DNA of 38,585 bases from an uncultured bacterium (GTDB taxonomy: Bacteria; Patescibacteriota; Minisyncoccia; Phycocordibacterales; UBA9973). Below, piece by piece: positions 21,968 to 29,074 of this stretch (its first letter is position 1; every line of letters begins with the position of its first letter). The stretch is taken from positions 1-38,585 of the forward strand of contig CAISUD010000020.1 of assembly GCA_903888625.1 (NCBI GenBank). Direction: 5' to 3'. The position numbers were made by a program, and so were the translations under genes. Under the pieces are notes generated by a model that worked only from the letters and a program-made list of their open reading frames with translations, did not search any database and had not been told where the DNA came from.

Positions 21968-22699
21968 ATGATAATTTTAATCGGGATAGCAACATTAGTT
22001 TCAACTTTTTTGGGTGGATTTTTTGCCGTAAAATTTAAAGACAAGCTCCATCTTATTTTAGGCTTCTCGGCAGGGGCTGTTATTGGTGTCGCCTTTTTTG
22101 ATTTACTTCCTGAAGCAATCAATCTTGGTAGTGGACATTATGGAATTTCAACCATCACTTCTATCACAGCTCTCGGTTTCGTTACTTATACAATTTTAGA
22201 TAGATTTTTCTTTTTTCATTCTCATGGTGCAGAGCATATATGTGAAAAAGATCATGGGACAGAACAACGAGGCATCTTAGGGGCAGGAAGCCTGTCTATC
22301 CATAGTTTCCTCGATGGAGTTGCCATTGGCCTCGCTTTCAAAGTTTCAATAGCTATCGGTGGGATAATCGCAATCGCAGTTTTAGTGCATGATTTTTCGG
22401 ATGGAATAAATACTGTAAATATGATTTTAAAAAATTCTGGCACTCGCCGGCAAGCTCTACACTGGTTGTCTGTAGATGCAATTGCTCCAGTTCTTGGAAT
22501 AATTTCAACACTTTTTTTCACATTACCAGAATCAACTCTAGGAATAATTTTAGCCTTATTTTCTGGGTTCTTTTTATATATTGGGGCTTCTGATTTGTTA
22601 CCCGAAAGCCACCACGCCCATCCAACTTATCTGACGACAGTCTTCACCGTCCTTGGGGTCGCTGTTCTTTTCTTGGCTATAAAATTAGCTGGAATATAA
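21968..22699 (+). CDS. ZIP-family metal transporter
   Basis: Imports divalent metal such as zinc across the membrane. The 243-aa protein has about eight membrane segments with the ZIP signature helices: HSFLDGVAIGLAF (helix IV) and HDFSDGINTVNMIL (helix V), giving the His/Asp metal site. A His-rich cytoplasmic loop (HSHGAEHICEKDH) follows helix III. The ATG is only 4 nt after tRNA-Gly, so the mRNA is probably released by tRNA 3' processing and would be almost leaderless. Zinc uptake fits the many zinc-ribbon proteins in the window. Confidence 0.93.
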   Translation: MIILIGIATLVSTFLGGFFAVKFKDKLHLILGFSAGAVIGVAFFDLLPEAINLGSGHYGISTITSITALGFVTYTILDRFFFFHSHGAEHICEKDHGTEQRGILGAGSLSIHSFLDGVAIGLAFKVSIAIGGIIAIAVLVHDFSDGINTVNMILKNSGTRRQALHWLSVDAIAPVLGIISTLFFTLPESTLGIILALFSGFFLYIGASDLLPESHHAHPTYLTTVFTVLGVAVLFLAIKLAGI

Positions 22700-22708
22700 A
22701 TTTTTCTG

Positions 22709-22757
22709 TATACCCGGTAGTAGAATTTTTTTGCTAAAAATCTCACTGCCGGGTATA
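22709..22757. repeat. Palindrome between the ZIP gene and the PH-domain gene
   Basis: TATACCCGG (22709-22717) pairs with CCGGGTATA (22749-22757), with an inner AGA-TTTT/AAAA-TCT stem. The right arm overlaps the -10 box of the next gene. It may act as both terminator and regulator. Confidence 0.6.
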
Positions 22758-22759
22758 AT
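22731..22759 (+). promoter_or_regulatory. Promoter of the PH-domain gene (leaderless)
   Basis: TTGCTA (22731-22736), 17-nt spacer, TATAAT (22754-22759), six bases to the ATG at 22766. The palindrome's right arm covers the spacer end and -10 box. Confidence 0.65.
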
Positions 22760-22765
22760 AAATAA

Positions 22766-23308
22766 ATGGAACAAGAACAAAAATTAGGTTTGAAAGTATT
22801 TTATTATTATTTATCAAAAAAGATTTTATTAGCAATTGTTTTGTTAGTAGTTTCAATAATTGTTTTGTCGGTTAAGGATACTCTAGTTTCAAAAATAGCT
22901 TTTATTTTTTCTCTAAATACAGCTAGTGTCATCATTAGTTATTTACTAATTGGATTATTCACAATTTCATTTTTATTTTTATTTGGTGGGTTACTGGTCA
23001 GTTGGTTGAATTATATCAGTTGCACTTTTATTTTAAGCGATCTATCTTTTGTAATTAAACGAGGAATTTTAAGTAAAAAAATGGTCTCTATCCCTTACAA
23101 ACAAATTCAAGATATAAGTATCGAACAAAGTTTTTCCAATCGGATGCTGGGTGTTTGCAAATTAGTAATTCTAACTGCTGGAAATGACAACAACGATAAA
23201 GAAGGGGAAGCAGAAGGAGTTTTTGATATTATCGATCTCGAAGTAGCTAAAAATTTGCAAAGTACAATTTTGCAAAAAAATAATATTCAAAAAGTTCAGC
23301 AAGGGTAG
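22766..23308 (+). CDS. Membrane protein with bacterial PH domain (bPH2/YdbS-like)
   Basis: The 180-aa protein has two membrane segments (about 15-40 and 50-80), then a bacterial PH domain: FVIKRGILSKKMVSIPYKQIQDISIEQSFSNRMLGVCKLVILTAG, which is the typical DUF304 pattern in which a conserved Arg/Gly-containing turn follows the I-x-Q-S/R block. Such proteins are common in Gram-positive and CPR membranes with no settled function. An acidic loop, GNDNNDKEGEAEG, is present. It is alone in its transcript by promoter spacing and converges on the M23 gene. Confidence 0.8.
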   Translation: MEQEQKLGLKVFYYYLSKKILLAIVLLVVSIIVLSVKDTLVSKIAFIFSLNTASVIISYLLIGLFTISFLFLFGGLLVSWLNYISCTFILSDLSFVIKRGILSKKMVSIPYKQIQDISIEQSFSNRMLGVCKLVILTAGNDNNDKEGEAEGVFDIIDLEVAKNLQSTILQKNNIQKVQQG

Positions 23309-23338
23309 TCCTTACTAAACTGATTGCTAAAAATATTT

Positions 23339-24358
23339 TTACCTAGATGCAAAAGTCATCGGTATTGTACCACCTGGATTTTTTCCTCCATGAACTTCAA
23401 AGTGTAAATGCGGACCAGTAGAATGTCCAGTCGAGCCAACTCTACCAATAGGGTCTCCTTGAGAGACTCTTTCTCCAACATGAACACCTATGGCTGAAAG
23501 GTGCCCGTACAAAGTTTCTGTGCCATTTGATTGTTCAATCAGAATCATATTTCCATAACCACCGTTATTCCCTAAGTGGGCGAAAGAAACGGTTCCATCT
23601 GCTGGAGCTACAACCGTGGTTCCTGTTGGGGCGGCAAGGTCTATTCCATTGTTGGCATGTAATCCTTGGCTTCGTCGAACATAATCTGGAACTGGATTAA
23701 TAAAATAACCTGAAACATTATGCAAAAAGGCAATTTTTGGGTTATTTTTATTTTTCTGACCACCATTTTTACTGGCTATTTTAGGAGCCACTGGAGAGCT
23801 AATTTCAGCTCCAGGAACAATTAATTGTTGCCCAACAGTTAATTGAGCATCAACAGAAATATCATTAACTGCTAAAATGTCTGAGACACCTACTCCATAT
23901 TTACTAGCAATTTTGTTTAAAGTATCTCCTTTAGTAATAGAATAATTGACTCCATCAACTGGTAAAATAATCAGAACAGTACCTTCAGGCAATTTATCAC
24001 CTTTTTTCATATCGTTTGCCCACAAAAGGGTATTTACAGAAATTCCGGACATCTTGGCAATACTTTCTGGAGTGTCTCCTTCTTTTACTACATAAACACT
24101 AGTTTGATTTGAAGAATAATAATCACTACCGACTATACCACTTGAAGCACTGATATTACTGGTATTAGGCACAATACAGTCCCCTGAGTCAGAAATCTGA
24201 ATTCCATCACTATCTGTATCGATGTTATTATCAGTATCAGGACTAACATGTGCACTTTGAGGTGTACTTTGAGGGACCAAACAATCTCCAGAGTCAGAAA
24301 TTCCGCTTTCAGCTTGAACTTTCATTTGAAAGGGCACCAAAAATAGCCCTATAATCAA
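23339..24358 (-). CDS. LysM-M23 peptidoglycan endopeptidase
   Basis: A secreted cell-wall hydrolase. Order: a hydrophobic N-terminus, a low-complexity linker with two ISDSGDC repeats, LysM 1 (VVKEGDTPESIAKMSGIS), LysM 2 (ITKGDTLNKIASKYGVGVSDILAVND) and a LytM/M23 domain with GLHANNGIDLAAPTGT, YGHLS and GPHLHFEVHGG (zinc ligands). The catalytic motifs are complete, so it should be active. The start is uncertain: the listed start is TTG, but the frame is open upstream and reads IKPKLKIFRYATILSL, a better signal-peptide start, with only ATA (24403) available as initiator. Confidence 0.9.
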   Translation of the reverse strand: MIIGLFLVPFQMKVQAESGISDSGDCLVPQSTPQSAHVSPDTDNNIDTDSDGIQISDSGDCIVPNTSNISASSGIVGSDYYSSNQTSVYVVKEGDTPESIAKMSGISVNTLLWANDMKKGDKLPEGTVLIILPVDGVNYSITKGDTLNKIASKYGVGVSDILAVNDISVDAQLTVGQQLIVPGAEISSPVAPKIASKNGGQKNKNNPKIAFLHNVSGYFINPVPDYVRRSQGLHANNGIDLAAPTGTTVVAPADGTVSFAHLGNNGGYGNMILIEQSNGTETLYGHLSAIGVHVGERVSQGDPIGRVGSTGHSTGPHLHFEVHGGKNPGGTIPMTFASR

Positions 24359-24569
24359 GGAAAGGATGGTAGCGTAACGGAATATTTTAAGTTTAGGTTT
24401 TATATAACTAGCGATTTATCGCAAGAACTCATTTCTAGCCTTTTAAAATAAAGCTAGAATACAGGCTGACCAAAACTACTGTACTCGCCCAATTAGCGAA
24501 AAGAGCGAAAAAATTCCTACGAAGGTTACTGTCATTTCGGCATTCAATCAAATTTTCCTTCCTCTGTTC

Positions 24570-24603
24570 AGTACTGTATTAATCTTAAATTAATCTAAGT
24601 ACT
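24570..24603. promoter_or_regulatory. Inverted repeat, possible operator of the island
   Basis: AGTACT-N3-TTAAT-N5-ATTAAT-N3-AGTACT. It lies 31 bp upstream of the -35 box at 24634. Regulator unknown. Confidence 0.4.
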
Positions 24604-24633
24604 AAGTCAAAGTGGACAAAGTGGAAAAACCTA

Positions 24634-24661
24634 TTGACAAAAACTTAAAAAGGAGTATAAT
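24634..24661 (+). promoter_or_regulatory. Promoter of the DHH-like gene
   Basis: TTGACA (24634-24639), 16-nt spacer, TATAAT (24656-24661). Leader of about 45 nt. Confidence 0.75.
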
Positions 24662-24712
24662 TAAAACACAAATTAGGATTTAAAAGAGATTATTTATATA
24701 ATATAAAATATT

Positions 24713-27091
24713 ATGGTAGCACTAGAAGATTTGATACCTGATAAAATTAAAAAAGATTTAACTAATGGTAAGATAAGTAAAAGTGACTACAATAAACTAG
24801 GCTCTGATATTGAAGTTGAGCCAGATAAACAATATGAAAATACTGAATTTAAATCCCTTAATAAAAAAGAATATGAAAAAGCGAAGAAGTTAAGACTAAA
24901 GAAATTAGAAGTAAGTGAGACTGAAGAATTAAGAGAAAAACAAAGAAAAACTACAGAATCAAAAGAACAAGTAGAAAGACTAGAGATTGTACACAAACAA
25001 AACAAAGGAATGGGTGCATTACAAATTAAAGAACAAAAAGATAATCGCAATAATAATTTTATTAAAATTTTAAATAGAATTGATAAATTGGCTCAAGAAA
25101 AAACAACAAAAAAAGAACCTGTAAAGGCTACTCTTCCTGAAAAGAAAGAAGCTACTGAAAAGGAGCTCATTTCCTTAAAATTGTCTGATGGAAAAGAAAA
25201 GAAGCTAAAAATTGGAGACATATTTCTTATTGGGGGTAAGGAATATGTATTAAAGGGAACTAGAGTTGCTGCAAAAAATAACAGGTTACTAATCCAAGCT
25301 CAAAGTGTTTTAGATGAAAAAGAAAAGCCGGTTGAAATGAAACCTTCAGATTTCGAAAAGGATTTTGAAATTGGAAAAATATCTCTACCTATGACTACAG
25401 AAAGAAGTAATGAACTAACAAAATTTAGAGAAGAAAAAAATAAAATAAAACCTATTTTATTAAAGAAAAAAGAAGACGTTGATGCTGAAATAATTAATGA
25501 AGAAAACGAAAACCCGAAAGACCCAGACGAAGAGGTAAAAAATAAAATAGCAGAAATATTAAAAAATTATAAAATTGATGAAGTAATTGTTAACGGTCCA
25601 AAATTCTCTCAAGACTTAGATACCCATACTGCTTTATTTCTTCTCAATGATTTAAATAATAAAGGTGGAGCAAAAGAAATTTACAATGATGGTGCAAAAT
25701 CTACCATTATAGACATTCCCGGTGGACAAAAAGAACCAAAAGAAAAAACCAAGGGTGTCAGAATTTTTATCGATGCCGGTGGAGAATTTATAAAATTTGA
25801 AAAAGAAGGCGAGACAACAACCCTCTGGCTTGACCACCATGGCTCCGGACAAAAAGAAGCGACTTCTGGTACAAAAATGATGTACGAGATGATGCAAAAA
25901 GCTGGAATCTTGAAAGAAAATCCAGAATGGTTGAAAAAATTTGTTGATTTCGTGGATGACGTAGACAATTTAAAATATGTAGATAAATTAGATGAAAAAG
26001 GTAACAGAATTTTTAATGAAAATTATTTCAAAAATAAATGGCCGAAATCTTTATATGCCTTAGCTGAAAAACAAATTCCTTTTGATCAATTTAAGGTTTT
26101 ATTTGAATTATTAGTTGAACAAGGCAAAAATCCAGCAGAACCATTTACCACCGAAGAACTAAATGGAGAAATTGGAAAAATAGTCATAGGTGATAAAACT
26201 CTTAAAAACCTATGCGAAATACAAGAAAAAAGTGCTGCCTACGTATGTGGTGGAGTAGACAATGCATTAAATTATGCTAAGAAAAATAAAATAAATTTAG
26301 AAAGCAAGAGATATGGTAGGGTTGTTTACCATAATTTTTTTGAAATTACATATAAAGATAAAAAAACTAAAGAAATAAAAAGCAAATCTAATACGATGGA
26401 AAACTTTATGGCTTACAAAGCTTTAAAATCAAAGGATCGTGATACTCTTGTCGTATGGAACCCAGATCCAAAATATCGATCTTTTTTCATAAACAGCAAT
26501 TTCAAAAATGCTAATTTAGCAGAGTTAGCAAACGTATTAGAAAAAAAATACCCTGGTTGCGTAAAAAATAATGGTAAAGATGTCAGAGGAATATTTATCT
26601 TTGGAACTATTACCGATGGCATGACTGAAAAAGATTTTCTAGACACATTAGATAAAGAAATAGCCAAAAATGCAGTGAAGGGTTCTGTCAATGAAAATCC
26701 TTTACCGAAAATAAATAAAACAATCATTAACCCTGATGAATATTTAAATAAAACTTGGGAAGAAATTGCTGAATTAAATAATGAAGCACTTAATAATGAA
26801 GAAGCTGAGGCAAACGAAACACCGACTTTAAATGAAGCAATTGAAAGTCAAAAAAAATATGAACAATTAGAAAAGGAAAACAAAGATAAAATGGATACAG
26901 AAAGGCTAGAAAAAGTTGAAAAATTAAAATTGGAAAATGAAACAGCTAAAAAAGAGAAGGAAACAATCTTAGCTTTTCATGAATTTTTGTTGAAAGAAGA
27001 ACCTACTCTATTCATAGATGCCCTAATGAGGGGAAATGATGCTGAGATTAAAAAAATAAGGAATGATTTATTCGCTAAATTTTTAGAATAA
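24713..27091 (+). CDS. DHH-family phosphoesterase-like protein with novel flanking domains
   Basis: The 792-aa protein is charged and soluble. Residues 1-150 are helical and Lys/Glu-rich. About 155-225 is beta-rich (LKIGDIFLIGGKEYVLKGTRV). Residues 285-430 carry the DHH catalytic motifs in order: D301-x-D303 (SQDLDTH), D354 (FIDAGG), D374-H375-H376 (LWLDHHGSG) and an Asp cluster at 412-418 (VDFVDDVDN). A region near 590-640 (RSFFINSNFKNANLAELANVL...GIFIFG) could be a degenerate DHHA1 domain. DHH enzymes cleave nanoRNA, single-stranded DNA, cyclic dinucleotides or polyphosphate; nothing here shows which. The C-terminus is a long coil. It heads the island of envelope-related proteins. Confidence 0.7.
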   Translation: MVALEDLIPDKIKKDLTNGKISKSDYNKLGSDIEVEPDKQYENTEFKSLNKKEYEKAKKLRLKKLEVSETEELREKQRKTTESKEQVERLEIVHKQNKGMGALQIKEQKDNRNNNFIKILNRIDKLAQEKTTKKEPVKATLPEKKEATEKELISLKLSDGKEKKLKIGDIFLIGGKEYVLKGTRVAAKNNRLLIQAQSVLDEKEKPVEMKPSDFEKDFEIGKISLPMTTERSNELTKFREEKNKIKPILLKKKEDVDAEIINEENENPKDPDEEVKNKIAEILKNYKIDEVIVNGPKFSQDLDTHTALFLLNDLNNKGGAKEIYNDGAKSTIIDIPGGQKEPKEKTKGVRIFIDAGGEFIKFEKEGETTTLWLDHHGSGQKEATSGTKMMYEMMQKAGILKENPEWLKKFVDFVDDVDNLKYVDKLDEKGNRIFNENYFKNKWPKSLYALAEKQIPFDQFKVLFELLVEQGKNPAEPFTTEELNGEIGKIVIGDKTLKNLCEIQEKSAAYVCGGVDNALNYAKKNKINLESKRYGRVVYHNFFEITYKDKKTKEIKSKSNTMENFMAYKALKSKDRDTLVVWNPDPKYRSFFINSNFKNANLAELANVLEKKYPGCVKNNGKDVRGIFIFGTITDGMTEKDFLDTLDKEIAKNAVKGSVNENPLPKINKTIINPDEYLNKTWEEIAELNNEALNNEEAEANETPTLNEAIESQKKYEQLEKENKDKMDTERLEKVEKLKLENETAKKEKETILAFHEFLLKEEPTLFIDALMRGNDAEIKKIRNDLFAKFLE

Positions 27092-27130
27092 AAGGTCGAA
27101 TTTTGAAAAAAAATTATAAACAACAAAAGG

Positions 27131-27160
27131 TTGACTTATATTAATAATTAAGTGTAAAAT
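27131..27160 (+). promoter_or_regulatory. Promoter of the amphipathic repeat protein gene
   Basis: TTGACT (27131-27136), 18-nt spacer, TAAAAT (27155-27160), with the ATG at 27192. Confidence 0.6.
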
Positions 27161-27191
27161 AGAAATATTATTAAAAATAATTATAAATTAT

Positions 27192-28106
27192 ATGGAAAAA
27201 TCAAACGTAAATGAAGAAGAGAAAATTCCAGTAGAAAATATGCCTGCTGGACAAGAGAAAAAGACAATAGCCGAGATAGGGGAAGGCCGAGCTAAAAAGA
27301 TGGGTGAATCACTAACCAAAGCAAAAGGTTGGCTATCATCCAAATTTAAAGCTGGCTTTTCTAATATGGGTGGTGCAATGAAGAAAACATTTTTTGCTAC
27401 ATTAGGGGCACCAGAAGCCATTGGGCGAGCAAGTGTCGCTACAGGCAAAGGAGTAGCCGAAGGAGCAAAGTTTATGGGTAGTGGAGTAAAAGAATTTGGC
27501 AAAGGGATGGAAGAAGGAGCGGAAGCTTTTGTCGGGGTAGAACAATATTTAGAAGACCAAGCTAAAAAAGGAATGGATTGGGTTGGTAACAAAGCAGTCC
27601 AAGGGTCAACTGCGACCAAAGAATTTATCGCAACCAAAAATCAGCAATTAGACCAATGGGGTACCGAAAAAGCCCAATTGATAGAAAAAGTAGCGAGTTT
27701 TACAAAAAATAAAGTTGTCGAAGGAGCAAAGTTTATGGGTAGTGGAGTAAAAGAATTCGGCAAAGGGATGGAAGAAGGAGCGGAAGGATTTGTAGAAGGT
27801 ATGACTTTAGCAAAAGAAGAATTAGCAAAAGGTTGGTTCAAAATGATTAAATTTGGTAAAGATTCTATCGATGCTGCTAAATTTAAAGCCCGTGAAGCTT
27901 ATGATAAATATCAAGAAAGACAAAATAAATTGAGATTACAAAGAATGGAAGAAGAAAAACAACAAAGGATAGCAGAATTAAAAGCAGAACATGCAGACTA
28001 TGAACAAATGATGGCAGAAGCAAAAATAGAACAAGAAAAAATTGCTAAAATGTTAGAAGAACTAACCCAAGTCGGGGGTTTTGAAAAAAATATGCAAGTT
28101 GCATAA
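27192..28106 (+). CDS. Amphipathic helical protein with internal duplication (304 aa)
   Basis: Not recognised. There is no membrane segment. The central part is built of Gly/Ala/Lys/Glu-rich amphipathic helices of the kind seen in LEA-like or apolipoprotein-like proteins. A 22-residue unit with the core GAKFMGSGVKEFGKGMEEGAE occurs twice (about residues 90-111 and 177-198). The two DNA copies are 66 of 67 identical even at third positions, so the duplication is recent or kept by gene conversion. The C-terminal 80 residues form a charged coil. The next gene starts 6 nt after its stop, so the two form an operon. A membrane-surface or scaffold role is a guess. Confidence 0.75.
   Translation: MEKSNVNEEEKIPVENMPAGQEKKTIAEIGEGRAKKMGESLTKAKGWLSSKFKAGFSNMGGAMKKTFFATLGAPEAIGRASVATGKGVAEGAKFMGSGVKEFGKGMEEGAEAFVGVEQYLEDQAKKGMDWVGNKAVQGSTATKEFIATKNQQLDQWGTEKAQLIEKVASFTKNKVVEGAKFMGSGVKEFGKGMEEGAEGFVEGMTLAKEELAKGWFKMIKFGKDSIDAAKFKAREAYDKYQERQNKLRLQRMEEEKQQRIAELKAEHADYEQMMAEAKIEQEKIAKMLEELTQVGGFEKNMQVA
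27459..27525 (+). repeat. Internal direct repeat, copy 1
   Basis: A 67-nt unit in the amphipathic protein gene, 66/67 identical to 27720-27786; the single difference (T/C) is silent. Confidence 0.9.
27720..27786 (+). repeat. Internal direct repeat, copy 2
   Basis: Second copy, 261 nt (87 codons) downstream of the first, in the same frame. Confidence 0.9.
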
Positions 28107-28112
28107 AAATAT

Positions 28113-28478
28113 ATGACAATACAAGAACTACAAAAGTTTTTCACGAATAGTACCTTCTCCGACGAAACAAAAAGTAAAATTGCTAAAATCCTAGAAGGAC
28201 AAGAAACAGCTAGCTTCGAAATGTTTTCTGAAATTAAAGATTTAATGCAAGCAGAACTAGATAGTGATTTCAAAAAAGCAGGAGTTGATATCTCAAACGA
28301 CCCTGAAGCTAAAAAAATTCAAGCAGAATATGAAAAAACCCTAGATGAAATAGAGACAGACTTGAACAAAGATATGTCTTTTGTCGAATCTGAACTAAAC
28401 GAGCTTGAAGAAATTCGAAAACAGATAGTAAAAGCTGAAGACGAGATGAAAGTCGAAGATATCAAGGCTTCAATGTAA
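28113..28478 (+). CDS. Hypothetical acidic helical protein (121 aa)
   Basis: Not recognised. It appears all-helical: two short N-terminal helices (IQELQKFFTNSTFSDETKSKIAKIL), then a coiled-coil-like second half rich in Glu and Lys. There is no signal or membrane segment. It starts 6 nt after the stop of the 304-aa gene, so the two are likely translated together and may interact. A strong terminator follows at 28554. Confidence 0.7.
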   Translation: MTIQELQKFFTNSTFSDETKSKIAKILEGQETASFEMFSEIKDLMQAELDSDFKKAGVDISNDPEAKKIQAEYEKTLDEIETDLNKDMSFVESELNELEEIRKQIVKAEDEMKVEDIKASM

Positions 28479-28553
28479 TAGCAAAATATATCTATTTTTC
28501 TATTATAACTTGTAAAATAAGGATATTTTAGACAAAAAAATAACTATTTAGAT

Positions 28554-28581
28554 AAAAAGTCAAGAAAGTGCTTGACTTTTT
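28554..28581 (+). terminator. Intrinsic terminator, overlapping the next promoter
   Basis: AAAAAGTCAAG-AAAGTG-CTTGACTTTTT, an 11-bp perfect stem with a T-tail. Its right arm contains the -35 box of the promoter at 28572. Confidence 0.9.
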
Positions 28582-28600
28582 ATTTTGAATATGCTATACT
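28572..28600 (+). promoter_or_regulatory. Promoter of the hairpin-rich small gene
   Basis: TTGACT (28572-28577, inside the terminator stem), 17-nt spacer, TATACT (28595-28600). Transcript start near 28607, leaving a leader of about 120 nt. Confidence 0.75.
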
Positions 28601-28659
28601 ATACCCAGAGTCAGTACATTGCAATAGGGTTATAGGTTTTCCATTGTTTTGTTGGGAAA

Positions 28660-28712
28660 TTAAAAGTTCATCTTAGATTATCAAATTTTGGTGGTATAAG
28701 GTGAACTTTTAA
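28660..28712 (+). promoter_or_regulatory. Leader hairpin of the small membrane protein gene
   Basis: TTAAAAGTTCA (28660-28670) pairs with TGAACTTTTAA (28702-28712), with CTTA/TAAG continuing inside. It ends 13 nt before the ATG. Confidence 0.6.
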
Positions 28713-28725
28713 ACTCAATAAAAAT

Positions 28726-28989
28726 ATGGAAAACAACGAAAACACGGGGAAACAGCCGGCCACGCCGACAACCCCACAGACAGCACCGGAAAAACCGGTG
28801 CGCGAAAAAAATAACAATGGCATGATCCTTGCCATTGTAGCTATAGTAGCCATTGTGGCTATGGTAGCAATGTCAGGATTGTGTTCGAAACTTTTTGGTG
28901 GTGACACCAAAGTTTCGAAAGTTGATACCGTGAGGGTATCAACACCGGCACCATTACCGCCGGTAGTGAAAAAGACCAAGCCTTGGTAG
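28726..28989 (+). CDS. Small membrane protein gene whose mRNA is a chain of hairpins
   Basis: Encodes 87 residues: a polar Thr/Pro-rich head, one membrane segment (MILAIVAIVAIVAMVAM, about 33-49) and a Val/Pro-rich tail ending KKTKPW. Codon use is much more GC-rich than in neighbouring genes. The DNA folds into consecutive perfect or near-perfect hairpins: GCACCGG/CCGGTGC (28783), ACAATGGC/GCCATTGT (28814), GCTATAGTAGCCA/TGGCTATGGTAGC (28840), a 15-bp stem at 28884-28919 with loop GTGA, GTTGATACC/GGTATCAAC (28921), ACCGGC/GCCGGT (28944) and ACCAA/TTGGT (28975). It has its own promoter, leader hairpin and terminator. It may be a protein gene with constrained mRNA or a structured RNA that happens to be open. 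Confidence 0.6.
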   Translation: MENNENTGKQPATPTTPQTAPEKPVREKNNNGMILAIVAIVAIVAMVAMSGLCSKLFGGDTKVSKVDTVRVSTPAPLPPVVKKTKPW

Positions 28990-29031
28990 GTTTGGCAAAG
29001 GGTACCAGAGCATGACTGGAATTTAACATGT

Positions 29032-29060
29032 AGGCTGAACTTTGTTCGGCCTTTTATTTT
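29032..29060 (+). terminator. Intrinsic terminator of the hairpin-rich unit
   Basis: AGGCTGAAC (29032-29040) pairs with GTTCGGCCT (29044-29052, one G-U) and is followed by a T-rich tail. Confidence 0.85.
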
Positions 29061-29074
29061 ATTTATTTAAATAT

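Larger units (their letters stand above)
24359..24712. other. Intergenic region between the M23 gene and the DHH gene
   Basis: Besides the possible N-terminus of the M23 protein, it has a TTCTAGC/GCTAGAA hairpin near 24433-24460, a 34-bp inverted repeat AGTACT...AGTACT with TTAAT/ATTAA inside (24570-24603), a tandem pair of CAAAGTGGA (about 24608-24625) and the promoter at 24634-24661. The inverted and tandem repeats just upstream of the promoter look like an operator region for the island that follows. Confidence 0.5.
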
